A stretch of 64,000 nucleotides of DNA from Cyclobacterium jeungdonense (lineage in GTDB: Bacteria > Bacteroidota > Bacteroidia > Cytophagales > Cyclobacteriaceae): assembly GCF_010994275.1 (NCBI RefSeq), contig NZ_WMCD01000011.1, positions 124,001-188,000 of the forward strand, in the 5' to 3' direction. Position 1 is the first letter of the stretch; every line of letters starts with the position of its first letter. The translations under genes were made by a program, and so were the position numbers. Shown here one piece after another: positions 28,247 to 37,200 of the stretch. The notes beneath the pieces are model-generated. The model ran no database searches and was not told the DNA's origin. It worked only from the letters and a program-made list of their open reading frames with translations.

Positions 28247-28564
28247 TTATTTATTAAAATACGCTTTTTTAACCGTTGAAAGGCTACTATTGGTGTAAGC
28301 GGAAAAAGGTTTGCTGTGCTTTTTACCAAAAGTAACCACATCTTCATGAATGACCAGGTCCACGTCGGCAACTTTATATGCTTTCGTTACCTTACGTATT
28401 TCAGCATCAGGATCCTGCTCTGATAAAACGACACTGACGACAAAAGCCTCCACCTTATCACCATACCTTTCTTTTAAAATCCCATAGTTTTCAGTTGCAC
28501 CCGACTCCGGTTTTTCCAGTGGAACGAACCTTCCCGAAATCATTATTGGGGCTTCTTTACGCAA
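28247..28564 (-). CDS. Small hypothetical protein, 105 aa
   Basis: I do not recognise this protein. It begins MRKEAPIMISGRFVPLEKPE and has a middle part with regular alpha/beta alternation (VEAFVVSVVLSEQDPDAEIR, VADVDLVIHEDVVTFG). Its last 23 residues, with KPFSAYTNSSLSTVKKAY, resemble the PF-x-FFSSDASNKTVKKAY stretch of the receiver protein 350 bases away. It could be a chimera formed by recombination with a decayed receiver gene, or the likeness could be chance. No signal peptide is evident. Confidence 0.4.
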   Translation of the reverse strand: MRKEAPIMISGRFVPLEKPESGATENYGILKERYGDKVEAFVVSVVLSEQDPDAEIRKVTKAYKVADVDLVIHEDVVTFGKKHSKPFSAYTNSSLSTVKKAYFNK

Positions 28565-28579
28565 ATCAAATCGGGTAAA

Positions 28580-28897
28580 CTAACCTTCTCTTTTAAGTTC
28601 GAATACATCGGAATCATCCATTTGTTTAAATACCATGGGGCCACGCTCCTTTTCCCCCTGAACCTGCCAAACCGCCAGTTCCTCGCCTTGCCTTTCAATC
28701 TTGTAAACCGGGCTTTTCATTTGTTGCTCCATTTGCGTTTTGCGCATTCCGTTCCATTGCACGGCTTTCTGATGGTTTTTCTCAAAAAATTCATCTACCA
28801 CTTCATCGTTTTCAAATACTACTTCTCTCACCTCATAGTATTGGGCATTTAAGAAAAAAGGTACTGTCAATAAAACAACTGTCTGCTTCTTCATCAT
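28580..28897 (-). CDS. Small secreted hypothetical protein, 105 aa
   Basis: I choose the start at 28897 (MMKKQTVVLLTVPFFLNAQ), a typical signal peptide with cleavage after NAQ; a longer frame upstream to 29122 lacks protein-like character before this point. The mature part is strongly charged (YYEVREVVFENDEVVDEFFE, then NHQKAVQWNGMRKTQMEQQM), followed by a short strand-rich end with WQVQGEKERGPMVFKQ. It is probably a periplasmic protein of unknown function. It is 15 bases from the 105-aa gene at 28247 on the same strand, so the two may be co-transcribed. Confidence 0.6.
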   Translation of the reverse strand: MMKKQTVVLLTVPFFLNAQYYEVREVVFENDEVVDEFFEKNHQKAVQWNGMRKTQMEQQMKSPVYKIERQGEELAVWQVQGEKERGPMVFKQMDDSDVFELKREG

Positions 28898-29449
28898 CAA
28901 TTCAATTATTGGTTTTTGGTTGGGTATAAATTTTAAAGTAAAAAAATAATGTTCTTTACCAAGCCTAATCGAATGATGAAAATCTTGGCTTATTAGGTTG
29001 AGATTCACCGCTTCAAATGACTGGTTTTTTATCAGGCAGATTAATGAAACCCGACGCCCCTGAGTCTTTCTGGGAAATGGCCTTTGGGGTTGATAGGAAT
29101 CGAGAGAACCAGGTGGTTCCATAAAAAAACCTCGTTACCGGTTTAATACAAAGTGGCTAACCAAGATGCTAAGCTAATGGGTGTTTTTGGAAGCAAACTC
29201 TTCCTGGCTGCTTAAAGCTTGTTATTAGCAGAAGCGGACTGCTGTTTGATTTAGACAAATCCAAAAATGGAGAGATATTTTTTATTAAACCCAAAAAACG
29301 TAATTTTATGTTTAAATATGCGTAAATTGCAGCTAAATATTCTACTAAAAAGAAAGTTGAATTTCTCAGAAAGTTCTGGTATTTTATATTCAGATGGTGG
29401 GTAGGGTGTTATTTTTATTTCTAAGTAAGAACCCCTAAGGTAAGAAGAG
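28898..29449. other. Intergenic region before the histidine kinase
   Basis: About 550 bases. An open frame continues upstream from the small secreted gene but looks like chance. AT-rich sequence before 29450 probably contains the kinase promoter. Nothing else recognised. Confidence 0.4.
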
Positions 29450-30490
29450 ATGGGCTATAAACATGAGTTGGAAGAAGCCAACAGAAAAATCGAATTTCTT
29501 TATCAGGAAAAGGAAAAAAGGGCGGGGGAGTTGTATATAGCTAATCTGGAGCTTATCTACCAAAACGGGGAAAAGGAAAAACGCGCTGATGAACTGGTAA
29601 CAGCCAATCTGGAGTTGGAATTTCAAAACGAGGAGAAAGAAAAGAGAGCTGATGAATTGATTATAGCCAATCTGGAATTGGACTTTCAAAACGAGGAGAA
29701 GAAAAAAAGGGCAGATGAATTAGCTATTGCTTACCTGGAACTTACTTTTCAAAATAGGGAAAAGGAAAGTAGAGCCGAGAAACTAATTCTGGCAAACAAA
29801 AGGCTTTCGGTACAAAAAGTCCAATTAGAAGATTTTTTCAATATTGTTTCTCACAACTTACGAGGTCCTTTGAACAATATTTTCATGCTGGTGGATGATA
29901 TTACCGAAACTAAAGAGGAATCAGAAGTTGCCACACTTAAAGAACTTCTAAAAGGATCAACCGTAATCCTTAGGGAGATTTTAGATGAACTGATGGAATC
30001 ACTTCAGGTCAAATATGATCTAGAAATCAGATCAAAAAGAATTGACCTGAAAGATTATTTTTTTAAAACCTGCGTTGGCTTGCGAGGGCAAATAGATCGT
30101 TCCAATGCACTGATTGAATGCGATTTTGATGAGTCGCTTTTTCTCCATTTTCCGCCAACGTATGTTCGGAGTATCATGCATAACCTGATTAGCAATTCAT
30201 TGAAATACAAATCACCGTTACGTACGCCCCATATTTGCGTCAAAAGTAAACGAGAGGGAAATAAAATTGTACTATCTGTCGCGGACAATGGATTAGGTAT
30301 TGATTTAAGTAAACATGGCAAGGACTTGTTCAAAATCCGAAAGGTATTTCACACGCATCCAGACGCTAAAGGATTTGGTTTGTACATCACAAAATGTCAG
30401 ATGGAAGCCATGAATGGCCGAATCTGGGCCGATAGTATCCCTCAGGTGGGCAGCACCTTTTATGTGGAGTTCACTAACCAACCTTTATGA
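29450..30490 (+). CDS. Histidine kinase with repeat-built N-terminal coiled coil
   Basis: A 346-residue cytoplasmic sensor kinase with no transmembrane segment. Residues 21-125 are five consecutive 21-residue repeats of the form KEKRADEL-x-x-ANLEL-x-FQNEE, a continuous coiled coil. The dimerisation and phospho-acceptor helix follows with NIVSHNLRGPLNNIF (His about 137). The ATP-binding domain shows MHNLISNSLKYKSP (N box), VADNGLGIDL (G1) and GFGLYITKCQMEAMNGRI (G2), ending SIPQVGSTFYVEF. All catalytic motifs are present. The repeats probably replace a sensory domain and carry signals from a partner or PAS-like input. No regulator is in the same operon; a lone receiver lies 1.6 kb upstream on the other strand. 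Confidence 0.9.
   Translation: MGYKHELEEANRKIEFLYQEKEKRAGELYIANLELIYQNGEKEKRADELVTANLELEFQNEEKEKRADELIIANLELDFQNEEKKKRADELAIAYLELTFQNREKESRAEKLILANKRLSVQKVQLEDFFNIVSHNLRGPLNNIFMLVDDITETKEESEVATLKELLKGSTVILREILDELMESLQVKYDLEIRSKRIDLKDYFFKTCVGLRGQIDRSNALIECDFDESLFLHFPPTYVRSIMHNLISNSLKYKSPLRTPHICVKSKREGNKIVLSVADNGLGIDLSKHGKDLFKIRKVFHTHPDAKGFGLYITKCQMEAMNGRIWADSIPQVGSTFYVEFTNQPL
29510..29824 (+). repeat. Five tandem 63-base coding repeats
   Basis: Five in-frame units of 63 bases encode KEKRAGELYIANLELIYQNG and its variants. Units 2 and 3 are nearly identical at the protein level, units 1 and 4 differ modestly, and unit 5 is the most diverged (ESRAEKLILANKRLS). The 21-residue length is three heptads, so adding or losing a unit preserves coiled-coil register. 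Confidence 0.9.
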
Positions 30491-30960
30491 CCGTTATTTC
30501 AACAACACAAGCATTTACGACGAAAGATGCTACTCCCTATTCTAAAAGCCATTATTGCGTTTGCTAACGAACCCGCTGCGAATTAGACAGGCAGGCAACA
30601 GATGTTTTTGAGAGACCGGTCCTGATGTCAATCAAGAGCTACCGGGATGCAAAATCGGCCGGAGGACTGGGATTAATCTTATTCTTTGAAGGCTGTTTTC
30701 ACAACAGAAAAACGCTCCATTCGATGATCTTTAAAGAAATAATTAGTATTATTAACTACTGGTGCACAGGTGGATTTTGTGGGGGAGATCTATCCGGAGT
30801 TCGTTGTACGTCCCTGATGCTGTTGGGTATCAGCATATTTCAAGGGCATGTTGAGGAAAACCGTATGGCGAAAAAGGAAAGGAATTAGGGCCATTTGCTG
30901 CCAAATTAAAAAAACGGTTGGAGTAATTAGTAGACAAAAAAAAACAACAATTTTTCAAAA
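30491..30960. other. Intergenic region before corA
   Basis: About 470 bases. An 87-codon frame (30625-30888) is present but its product is not protein-like and has no recognised relative. No other feature seen. Confidence 0.4.
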
Positions 30961-31839
30961 ATGAATAAAAAAGTAAAGGACTATGGTCACTTTCAATGGA
31001 TAGATATAGAAAATCCACTAGAGGAAAGTCTCACAGACCTTGAATTGCCTTTCCGTTTAGATGTAAATTTTCTTGAAGACGCTCTTAAATCCGGGCATTT
31101 GCCTAAACTGGAAAATACGGATGCTTATACATTTATGATTCTTAGAGCCCATACGGCATCAGAAAATGAAAAAGCCATTGAAGTTGGTCAAATCAGTAAT
31201 AAGATTGCCTTTTTTGTAAATAAGGAAGCGTTAATTACGATACATCGGGCTTCTTTTTCTTTTTTGAACAATTTGCCTGACAATTTTGAATCTTCAGAGG
31301 AATTGGTCTTGCATATTGTCAATGACTTACTTCAAACGTTTGAAGAACCCATCAAAACACAATCTGAAAGAATGGACGCGTTAGAACAGAGTATTTTCCT
31401 TAAAGGAGGAGGTAATCTGTCTATCGAAAAGCTCTACTTTGAAAAGTCTAAAGCAAGATTAACCAAGAAACTATTGGTAATTATGCAGTCTGTGTTCCAA
31501 CACTTTAAGGTTGATGATTCTTTAAATACCAATCTACAAGACATCAAGGATACCCTATTGGATTTGACATTACGAACGGAAGAGGTGGTAGATGACGCAA
31601 ATGCCTTGTTAAATTCATACATGACCTTCCAAGCCCAAAAAAGCAATGATGTAATGAGGTTGTTGACTGTGTTTTCTGCGTTCTTCCTTCCTTTGACATT
31701 CATCGCAGGTGTTTACGGAATGAATTTTGAAAATATGCCCGAACTTCGGTGGGATTATGGATATTTCCTATCATTATTGGTAATGCTCATTATTGCTAGT
31801 GCTATTTTTATATGGTTCAAAAGGAAAAAAATAATTTGA
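30961..31839 (+). CDS. corA: CorA-family divalent cation transporter
   Basis: A 292-residue inner-membrane channel for Mg2+ or a related divalent ion. The N-terminal cytoplasmic domain (1 to about 165) starts MNKKVKDYGHFQWIDIENPL. A long helix region follows (about 165-230), then two C-terminal transmembrane segments: LLTVFSAFFLPLTFIAGVYG, directly followed by the signature YGMNFENMPEL, and FLSLLVMLIIASAIFIWF, ending in the basic KRKKII tail. The GMN motif is intact. Whether it prefers Mg2+, Zn2+ or Co2+ cannot be told. It is the second Mg-type transport gene in this window besides mgtE and stands alone on the plus strand. Confidence 0.92.
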   Translation: MNKKVKDYGHFQWIDIENPLEESLTDLELPFRLDVNFLEDALKSGHLPKLENTDAYTFMILRAHTASENEKAIEVGQISNKIAFFVNKEALITIHRASFSFLNNLPDNFESSEELVLHIVNDLLQTFEEPIKTQSERMDALEQSIFLKGGGNLSIEKLYFEKSKARLTKKLLVIMQSVFQHFKVDDSLNTNLQDIKDTLLDLTLRTEEVVDDANALLNSYMTFQAQKSNDVMRLLTVFSAFFLPLTFIAGVYGMNFENMPELRWDYGYFLSLLVMLIIASAIFIWFKRKKII

Positions 31840-31965
31840 ATTCAAGAGAATCATGGGAACTGCAATGGTCAAATGTGCAGACATAGAAAACGGAACATTC
31901 GTTTTTAGATTAGTTCGAAAATCCTGCGCCCTGCCACCATCTGGTTCCGTTATAGAAAACGTTGG

Positions 31966-32051
31966 AGCGCAACCCATCGGACAGGGATGTCATGGGCGGC
32001 CTTTGTTGTGCCCGAGGCAGGCTCCTTTGACGGGTTCTGGTCAGCTGTTAG
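31966..32051 (+). repeat. Dispersed intergenic repeat 2, copy B
   Basis: Counterpart of 16388-16474, same orientation. It lies between the convergent corA and aminotransferase genes and just touches the last bases of the latter (stop at 32048). Confidence 0.5.
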
Positions 32052-33325
32052 GCCTTTGCCAGCTCCAAACAGGCTTTCACCAGCACATCCAGCTCATCCA
32101 GTGTCGTATAGAGATTTGGGCAAATACGACAGCCATGGACATTTGAACCGTCGATGGCAACGGTATAAATCTTGTATTTTTCCATCAGGATTTTCGCAAA
32201 GTCAGCTGGTTTCAGGCCTTCAATTCCTACATTTCCTATGCCGCAATGTCGGGCAGGATCCTTGGGCGTGTTGACAATTACCCCCGGGATATCCCTGACT
32301 TTGCTTGTCCAGTAAGTTTGCAAATACCGGAGACGTTCTTCTTTCCTTTTTCCGCCGATGGCATTATGGTAATCAATGGCATCATTGATGGCCAGGTCGG
32401 TATAGGCAGGGTAAGTACCAATATGATTCAGGCTGTGAATGTCATTGGGTTCTGTTTCCCCTTCGGCAAGCAAGGGCCAGACATTTTCAACATTCCCTTT
32501 CTTTACATACAAAAGTCCGGCCCCAAGGGGCGCACTCAACCATTTGTGCAGACTGGATCCGTAATAGTCGCAATGCAGATCTGGTAGATTAAATTGGAAA
32601 TGCCCAAAGGCGTGTGCTCCATCCACCAAAACTTGCACTCCTTTGCTATGGGCCATGTCACAAATTTTTTGCACCGGCAGGATATGGCCTGTGATATTGA
32701 TAATATGGGAAACCATCAGCAACCTTGTCTTTGATGTGATCGCATTGGCATAGATCTCTACGATTTCTTCGTCCGATTGGGGCTGATTAGGGACAGAAAT
32801 AACCTTATTTACCACGCCGTACCTTTTTTCGGCCAGTTTGAACTGATTCAACATGGCACCGTAGTCCTGTTCGGCCATGACGGCCTCGTCTCCTTCCTTC
32901 CAATGAATGCCGGTGATAATCAAGTCCAGGGACTCGGTGGCATTGCGGGTGATGACTACCTCCTCCGGGCTGCATCCCCCCATTTCTGCCAGACGGGCAG
33001 TAGTGACCTTTTTGTTTTTCTTTCTTTCGTTTCGCATGTACCAGGATCCCTGGTAATTTACCTCCCGCATGTGCCCGATTAAATTTTCAAGTGTTTCCTG
33101 CGGCACAAAGCAGTAAAAGCCGTTTTCCAGGTTGATATAATCGGGTTTGAGCTTGTATCCAGCCCTTATCCCGGCCCAGAAATCTTCGTTTGAGGCAAGT
33201 TGAGCGGGGGGGATGTGGTCAAAACGGGTCAGGAGCTGGCCAAAGGAATTGACACCTGGGCTGGCCGTGGCACCCAGAGCCAAAAGGTTTTTCAGGAAGG
33301 TTCTTTTTCTCATCTTCTGGAACAT
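32048..33325 (-). CDS. Class V aminotransferase-like PLP enzyme, Tat-exported
   Basis: A 425-residue fold-type I PLP enzyme of the isopenicillin-N-epimerase / cysteine-desulfurase-like group. The N-terminus KMRKRTFLKNLLALGATASP has basic residues then a hydrophobic stretch, like a twin-arginine signal, which suggests export after folding with its cofactor. The catalytic domain shows VVITRNATESLDLII (cofactor phosphate region), VLVDGAHAFGHF (Asp that pairs with the pyridine nitrogen) and YGSSLHKWLSAPLGAG (Schiff-base Lys). All key residues are present. The substrate is unknown. It stands alone, convergent with corA. Confidence 0.85.
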   Translation of the reverse strand: MFQKMRKRTFLKNLLALGATASPGVNSFGQLLTRFDHIPPAQLASNEDFWAGIRAGYKLKPDYINLENGFYCFVPQETLENLIGHMREVNYQGSWYMRNERKKNKKVTTARLAEMGGCSPEEVVITRNATESLDLIITGIHWKEGDEAVMAEQDYGAMLNQFKLAEKRYGVVNKVISVPNQPQSDEEIVEIYANAITSKTRLLMVSHIINITGHILPVQKICDMAHSKGVQVLVDGAHAFGHFQFNLPDLHCDYYGSSLHKWLSAPLGAGLLYVKKGNVENVWPLLAEGETEPNDIHSLNHIGTYPAYTDLAINDAIDYHNAIGGKRKEERLRYLQTYWTSKVRDIPGVIVNTPKDPARHCGIGNVGIEGLKPADFAKILMEKYKIYTVAIDGSNVHGCRICPNLYTTLDELDVLVKACLELAKA

Positions 33326-34210
33326 TTGTATAAATATAAGAAAAAAACGACCAGGTTTAAAGGGAGTATTACACCCCTGGAAGGATTGAGGGGCTGAAAG
33401 TTATGCTGGAGTAGGGGTAGGTGAAGCGGTTAAAAAAGTTGGTCGCTTAAAAAATTCAGTAGAGGTATTGCTCACGCTTACCGGTATTCCTGTGGCTAAC
33501 GGGGAACTCAAAGAAATCCGTTTAGCGGCAGAATTCCAGAAAAAATCCAAGTTAAATTTGGTGTATTCTAAAATTTCAGAATGTTTTGCATTCACTAATT
33601 TACAATCAGAAACATGGTATTAAGCTGGGAACCGATCAAATAATTTTTTAGTGGTTCATTATCGAAAACAGCAGATACCTCAGCCATTGGGATGATTATC
33701 ATTGGGAGATCCGGGTTAAGCTGGCTAAAATACCATACGTTTTAGATAAAATAAAGGACTGTAATTTTTTGCCTATCATTTTATTTTGGTTCGTTTGAAC
33801 GGTTTTGTACTTGATTCCGGGCTTTTTTGGAAAAAAAATGTTCAACCCTCTCCAGGGTTGCTGGAAGGATAGATTGGCTTATGACCCCCGGGTTTCGCCA
33901 GGGGTTATTATTGTTTAAGCCCTGCAGGCTTCGGAGGTGAATAGGCGCTTGTTTCTTGGGAAGTGATGTGGGACTTCACTGCGTCTGATTGGGTTAAAGA
34001 AAAATTAATTTCTTTAAATGCTGTTTTGGACTGTTGATAGTTCTCCCGGTAAAAGCAGGCCTGAAGGGCCTGAACATCAATAACCGTGGGTGCAGCCCAC
34101 GGGAAGCGAACAAAAACCAACCTCCCACCCCGGAAGGGGTTGAACCTTTTTACGGAAAATAGATCGAACTTAGGTTGTCAGGTTTTTAAAACCTGACAGA
34201 TCTACTATTC
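33326..34210. other. Intergenic region with a coding-like remnant and REP-like sequence
   Basis: About 885 bases. From about 33391 to 33622 one plus-strand frame has protein-like content (VKKVGRLKNSVEVLLTLTGI, ELKEIRLAAEFQKKSK) but no start codon, and a stop immediately upstream, so it is at best a remnant. From about 33840 to 34150 the DNA is made of short palindromes of the REP-like type described separately. Confidence 0.45.
33840..34150. repeat. REP-like palindromic cluster
   Basis: Contains AGCCCTGCAGGCTTCGG (about 33918), CCTGAAGGGCCTGAAC, and a perfect hairpin CCGTGGG-TGCAG-CCCACGG at 34084-34102, plus CCGGAAGGGGTTGAAC. The same hairpin design occurs at 63920-63938. Such elements are common between genes of Bacteroidota, usually downstream of coding regions. 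Confidence 0.65.
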
Positions 34211-37200
34211 CTACTCTTTTAAGAACCTAATCCGATCGGTAAATCCGCTGTTTTCCAGTTTGATAATATACAATCCTGTTTTCAGGTGTGCTACCGGTAA
34301 GGGAAGCACCGTTTCGTCGGCAGGAAGTACATAGGTTCCTATCACCTGCCCATCCACAGACAGTATGGTCAATTGGCTGGGCTCCGGAAAGGGGCGTTTT
34401 ACCTCGATGGCGGCCATTCCCGTTGAGGGATTGGGGTTCAGGGTAACCTGGCTTTTGACTTCAAAACGAACCGCATTGGTAGTCAGCAGCTGACCATCGG
34501 CACCTTTAAGCAGGGCGGAAGTTTGGTAGGAGCCCGGGGGGAGGTAATCCAGAAAGCTGTACCAGGTAAGTTCATCGCTTTTTTCCCAGGAAAGGACCTC
34601 ATTTCCCAGGTTTAGTGGGTGCGTTAAAGCAATGCATTCCGCACCTACCAGCGGGCTGCCGGTCGTAAGGATCAATTTCACTTTCCCATCGATTTCCTCC
34701 GATAGTAAGCTGGCATCTTGCCGCATCCGCATCGTGCTATGGGAGGATTTGCCCAGCTTTATAAGTAGCGGTTTGGAAGACAGGGGCAGTATTATGTGGC
34801 CATTTTCATACCTGACGGTAGCAACTTCTCCCTGAGGGTCTAGTCCCGAAAGGTACCAGGCCGCTTCCGCAGCAAATTCATAGGGAAATGGAAGGGTAAC
34901 CGCCACAGAATCATCCCCTGTGACCGGTCTCCAGGCGATCAAATGGCTGTCTTCACCAGCTTCGTTGCGCAGCAGGTAAATATAGGCTTTTTCGTCTTCC
35001 TTCAATACTTCCTGAAATCGTAGGCTAGCCATTCGGTTTTGAAGGGCTTCGGCAGCGATAAAGGACCTTTTTTCTTTAAAGTTAAAATTGAGGGACTCTG
35101 TGAGCCCGGAGCGGTCGTAGTTTCGTTGCGAATCCCTGCTTTCCAGGTCCACATTCGCATAAAAATACCAATGGGCCCGGTCTACGCCCATGCGGCTCAG
35201 CCAAAGCAAGCCCCTTACCGCATAAACGGCCTGAGAAATACTACTCACTGCTTCACTGTTGGAGGCAGTTTCGTTTTCACTGGAAGCATCCCAGCCCCAT
35301 TCGGTGACGTGCACTTCTTTACCGGGCATGTTATGATCCCGGAACCGCAGACCGGCAAAGAGCGCCCGCATTTCAGAAGCGGGATGCTCGGGGTGAACGG
35401 CGATGCGGATTCCCCGTTCGTTTCGGATATAGCTGTACAGGTGCAGGTTGATGCCATCCAGGTACGGAGCTGCGGCTTCGGATAGTTTGTAACCTATGTA
35501 ATTTTTGGTGACGCCCGAATTACCGGCCTCCGGATTGGAGGCCTGAAGCGCCGCAGGCAGCACGGTCAATGCAGGGTCAGCCTCTTTCATTCCCTTGGCC
35601 ATGCCTTCCAGGATAAGCTGGTACGTCTCATTGCTGTAATCCCAGGGCTCGTTGCCAATCTCAGCGGAACGGATAAGATCCAGGTTTCCAGGCCCGAAGG
35701 TAGCGGCAAAGGCCTGTCCCAATGCCTGAGCGGATTCATAGGGGCTATCCCAATCCGACTCCCGAAAACGATCAAAGGTATAGGTTGCATCGACTGTAAA
35801 TCCTTTGTTTTTCCAATCACTGTATTCCTGAATCCACTGGGTCCATTTGAGATGCACCTGCGGGTTGTCCGGATCGTAACTGGGAATGATGTCCGGCTCA
35901 GGAGTGTCCCAGTGGATGTTGTGGTAATTTCTGGCCTGGGAAGCTGCCCGGATAAATTTTTGGGCACCTTCGTCGGGGCCCTGTAGGTTGGGTACTTTTT
36001 TTGTGCCCCAGGCCCAGACGGTATTTAGGCCAAAAAGTTCGCCGAAACTCAGGTCCTGTGGTTTTGGGGCAGGAGGGGGGCCGTAGTTGCCAAATTCATC
36101 GTAAACGGTGATTTCCTGTATGGCGGCCTTTTTGTAGTTTTCATCGGCCAATTGTATTTCCAGTCTCAGATAGCGGGCCTGCACGGGTTCTGGCAATTGG
36201 ATGAATTGTAAATCCAAGATGCTTGGGTCCAGGTCTTTCACCCCTACCAGGCTGTCGGGATGGTTTCCCAGGAGCAATGTAGCCGAAATGGCCGTACCTG
36301 CACCGTTCCATTGCCGGGATCGGATCCAGGATACTTGCTTTGTCTCTCCCAGATCCATGGTCAGGTGCTCGGTAAGGGGCTGGCTGTAGGCCGCCATTTC
36401 CTGAATGCTGAAGGCCGAAGGGGAACTCAAATAAACTTCGGTAACCTGGTCCAGTTCGACGGTAAACCGTTGGTGCCCACTGGTACCTACCGGATAGGAA
36501 AGGTCTTTCCTTTCTCCGTTGGCCGTGGTTAGCCGTATGCTAATGGGTTCGCTGAAATTATTCGAAATCCGCAATCCCAGCCGGTGAATGGGCAGGGAAG
36601 GAACCGAAAGGCGATACCAGGCGAGGTTTTCTCCCTCGGGTATTGGAATACTTGCCGTACTGTTTCCTAATAATCCATCGGTGGCCTTTTCGATAGGGAT
36701 GCCACCGGAGGCTTCGCCGGATAGATTTAGGAGCACATTTTGCAGGGGATTGGAAACGTACCGGTCAGGCAGGGGATTATCGGATACCCAGGCTGTGGAA
36801 TAGTCGTTGTCCAGGACCCTGGAAGCATGATTTTGTTCTCCGGCTGCAGTGGAACTGACAACTACGGTTGCTTCTGAGGACAAGGCCGGGTAGAGACCCG
36901 CATGCGGATCCCATGTAACGGAAGACGGTGGATTCGGGGCGTTTTCCCCAAAAATTTCCAGTTCAAATACGGATACCTTCTTATAATTTTCAGGTACCAG
37001 GGTATGGGCAATTCTAACATATCGTGCCTTTATGGCCTGTGGAAATTCGGTGATGACGACCGAAAGGTCAGCTGGGTTGAGGCTGCCTACCTGTACCAAA
37101 CTGTCCAGGTGGGTACCCACCAGCAGGGAAGTGGCCGTGGCATTGCCCCAGCCGGCCCAGTGCTTGCTGTGGATTTGCTTTATCCATCGGTCTTGCTCCA

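Noticed and set aside
30625..30888. 87-codon plus-strand frame before corA
   Set aside because: Composition is rich in Gly, Cys and Ile without a pattern; no ribosome binding site or family resemblance.
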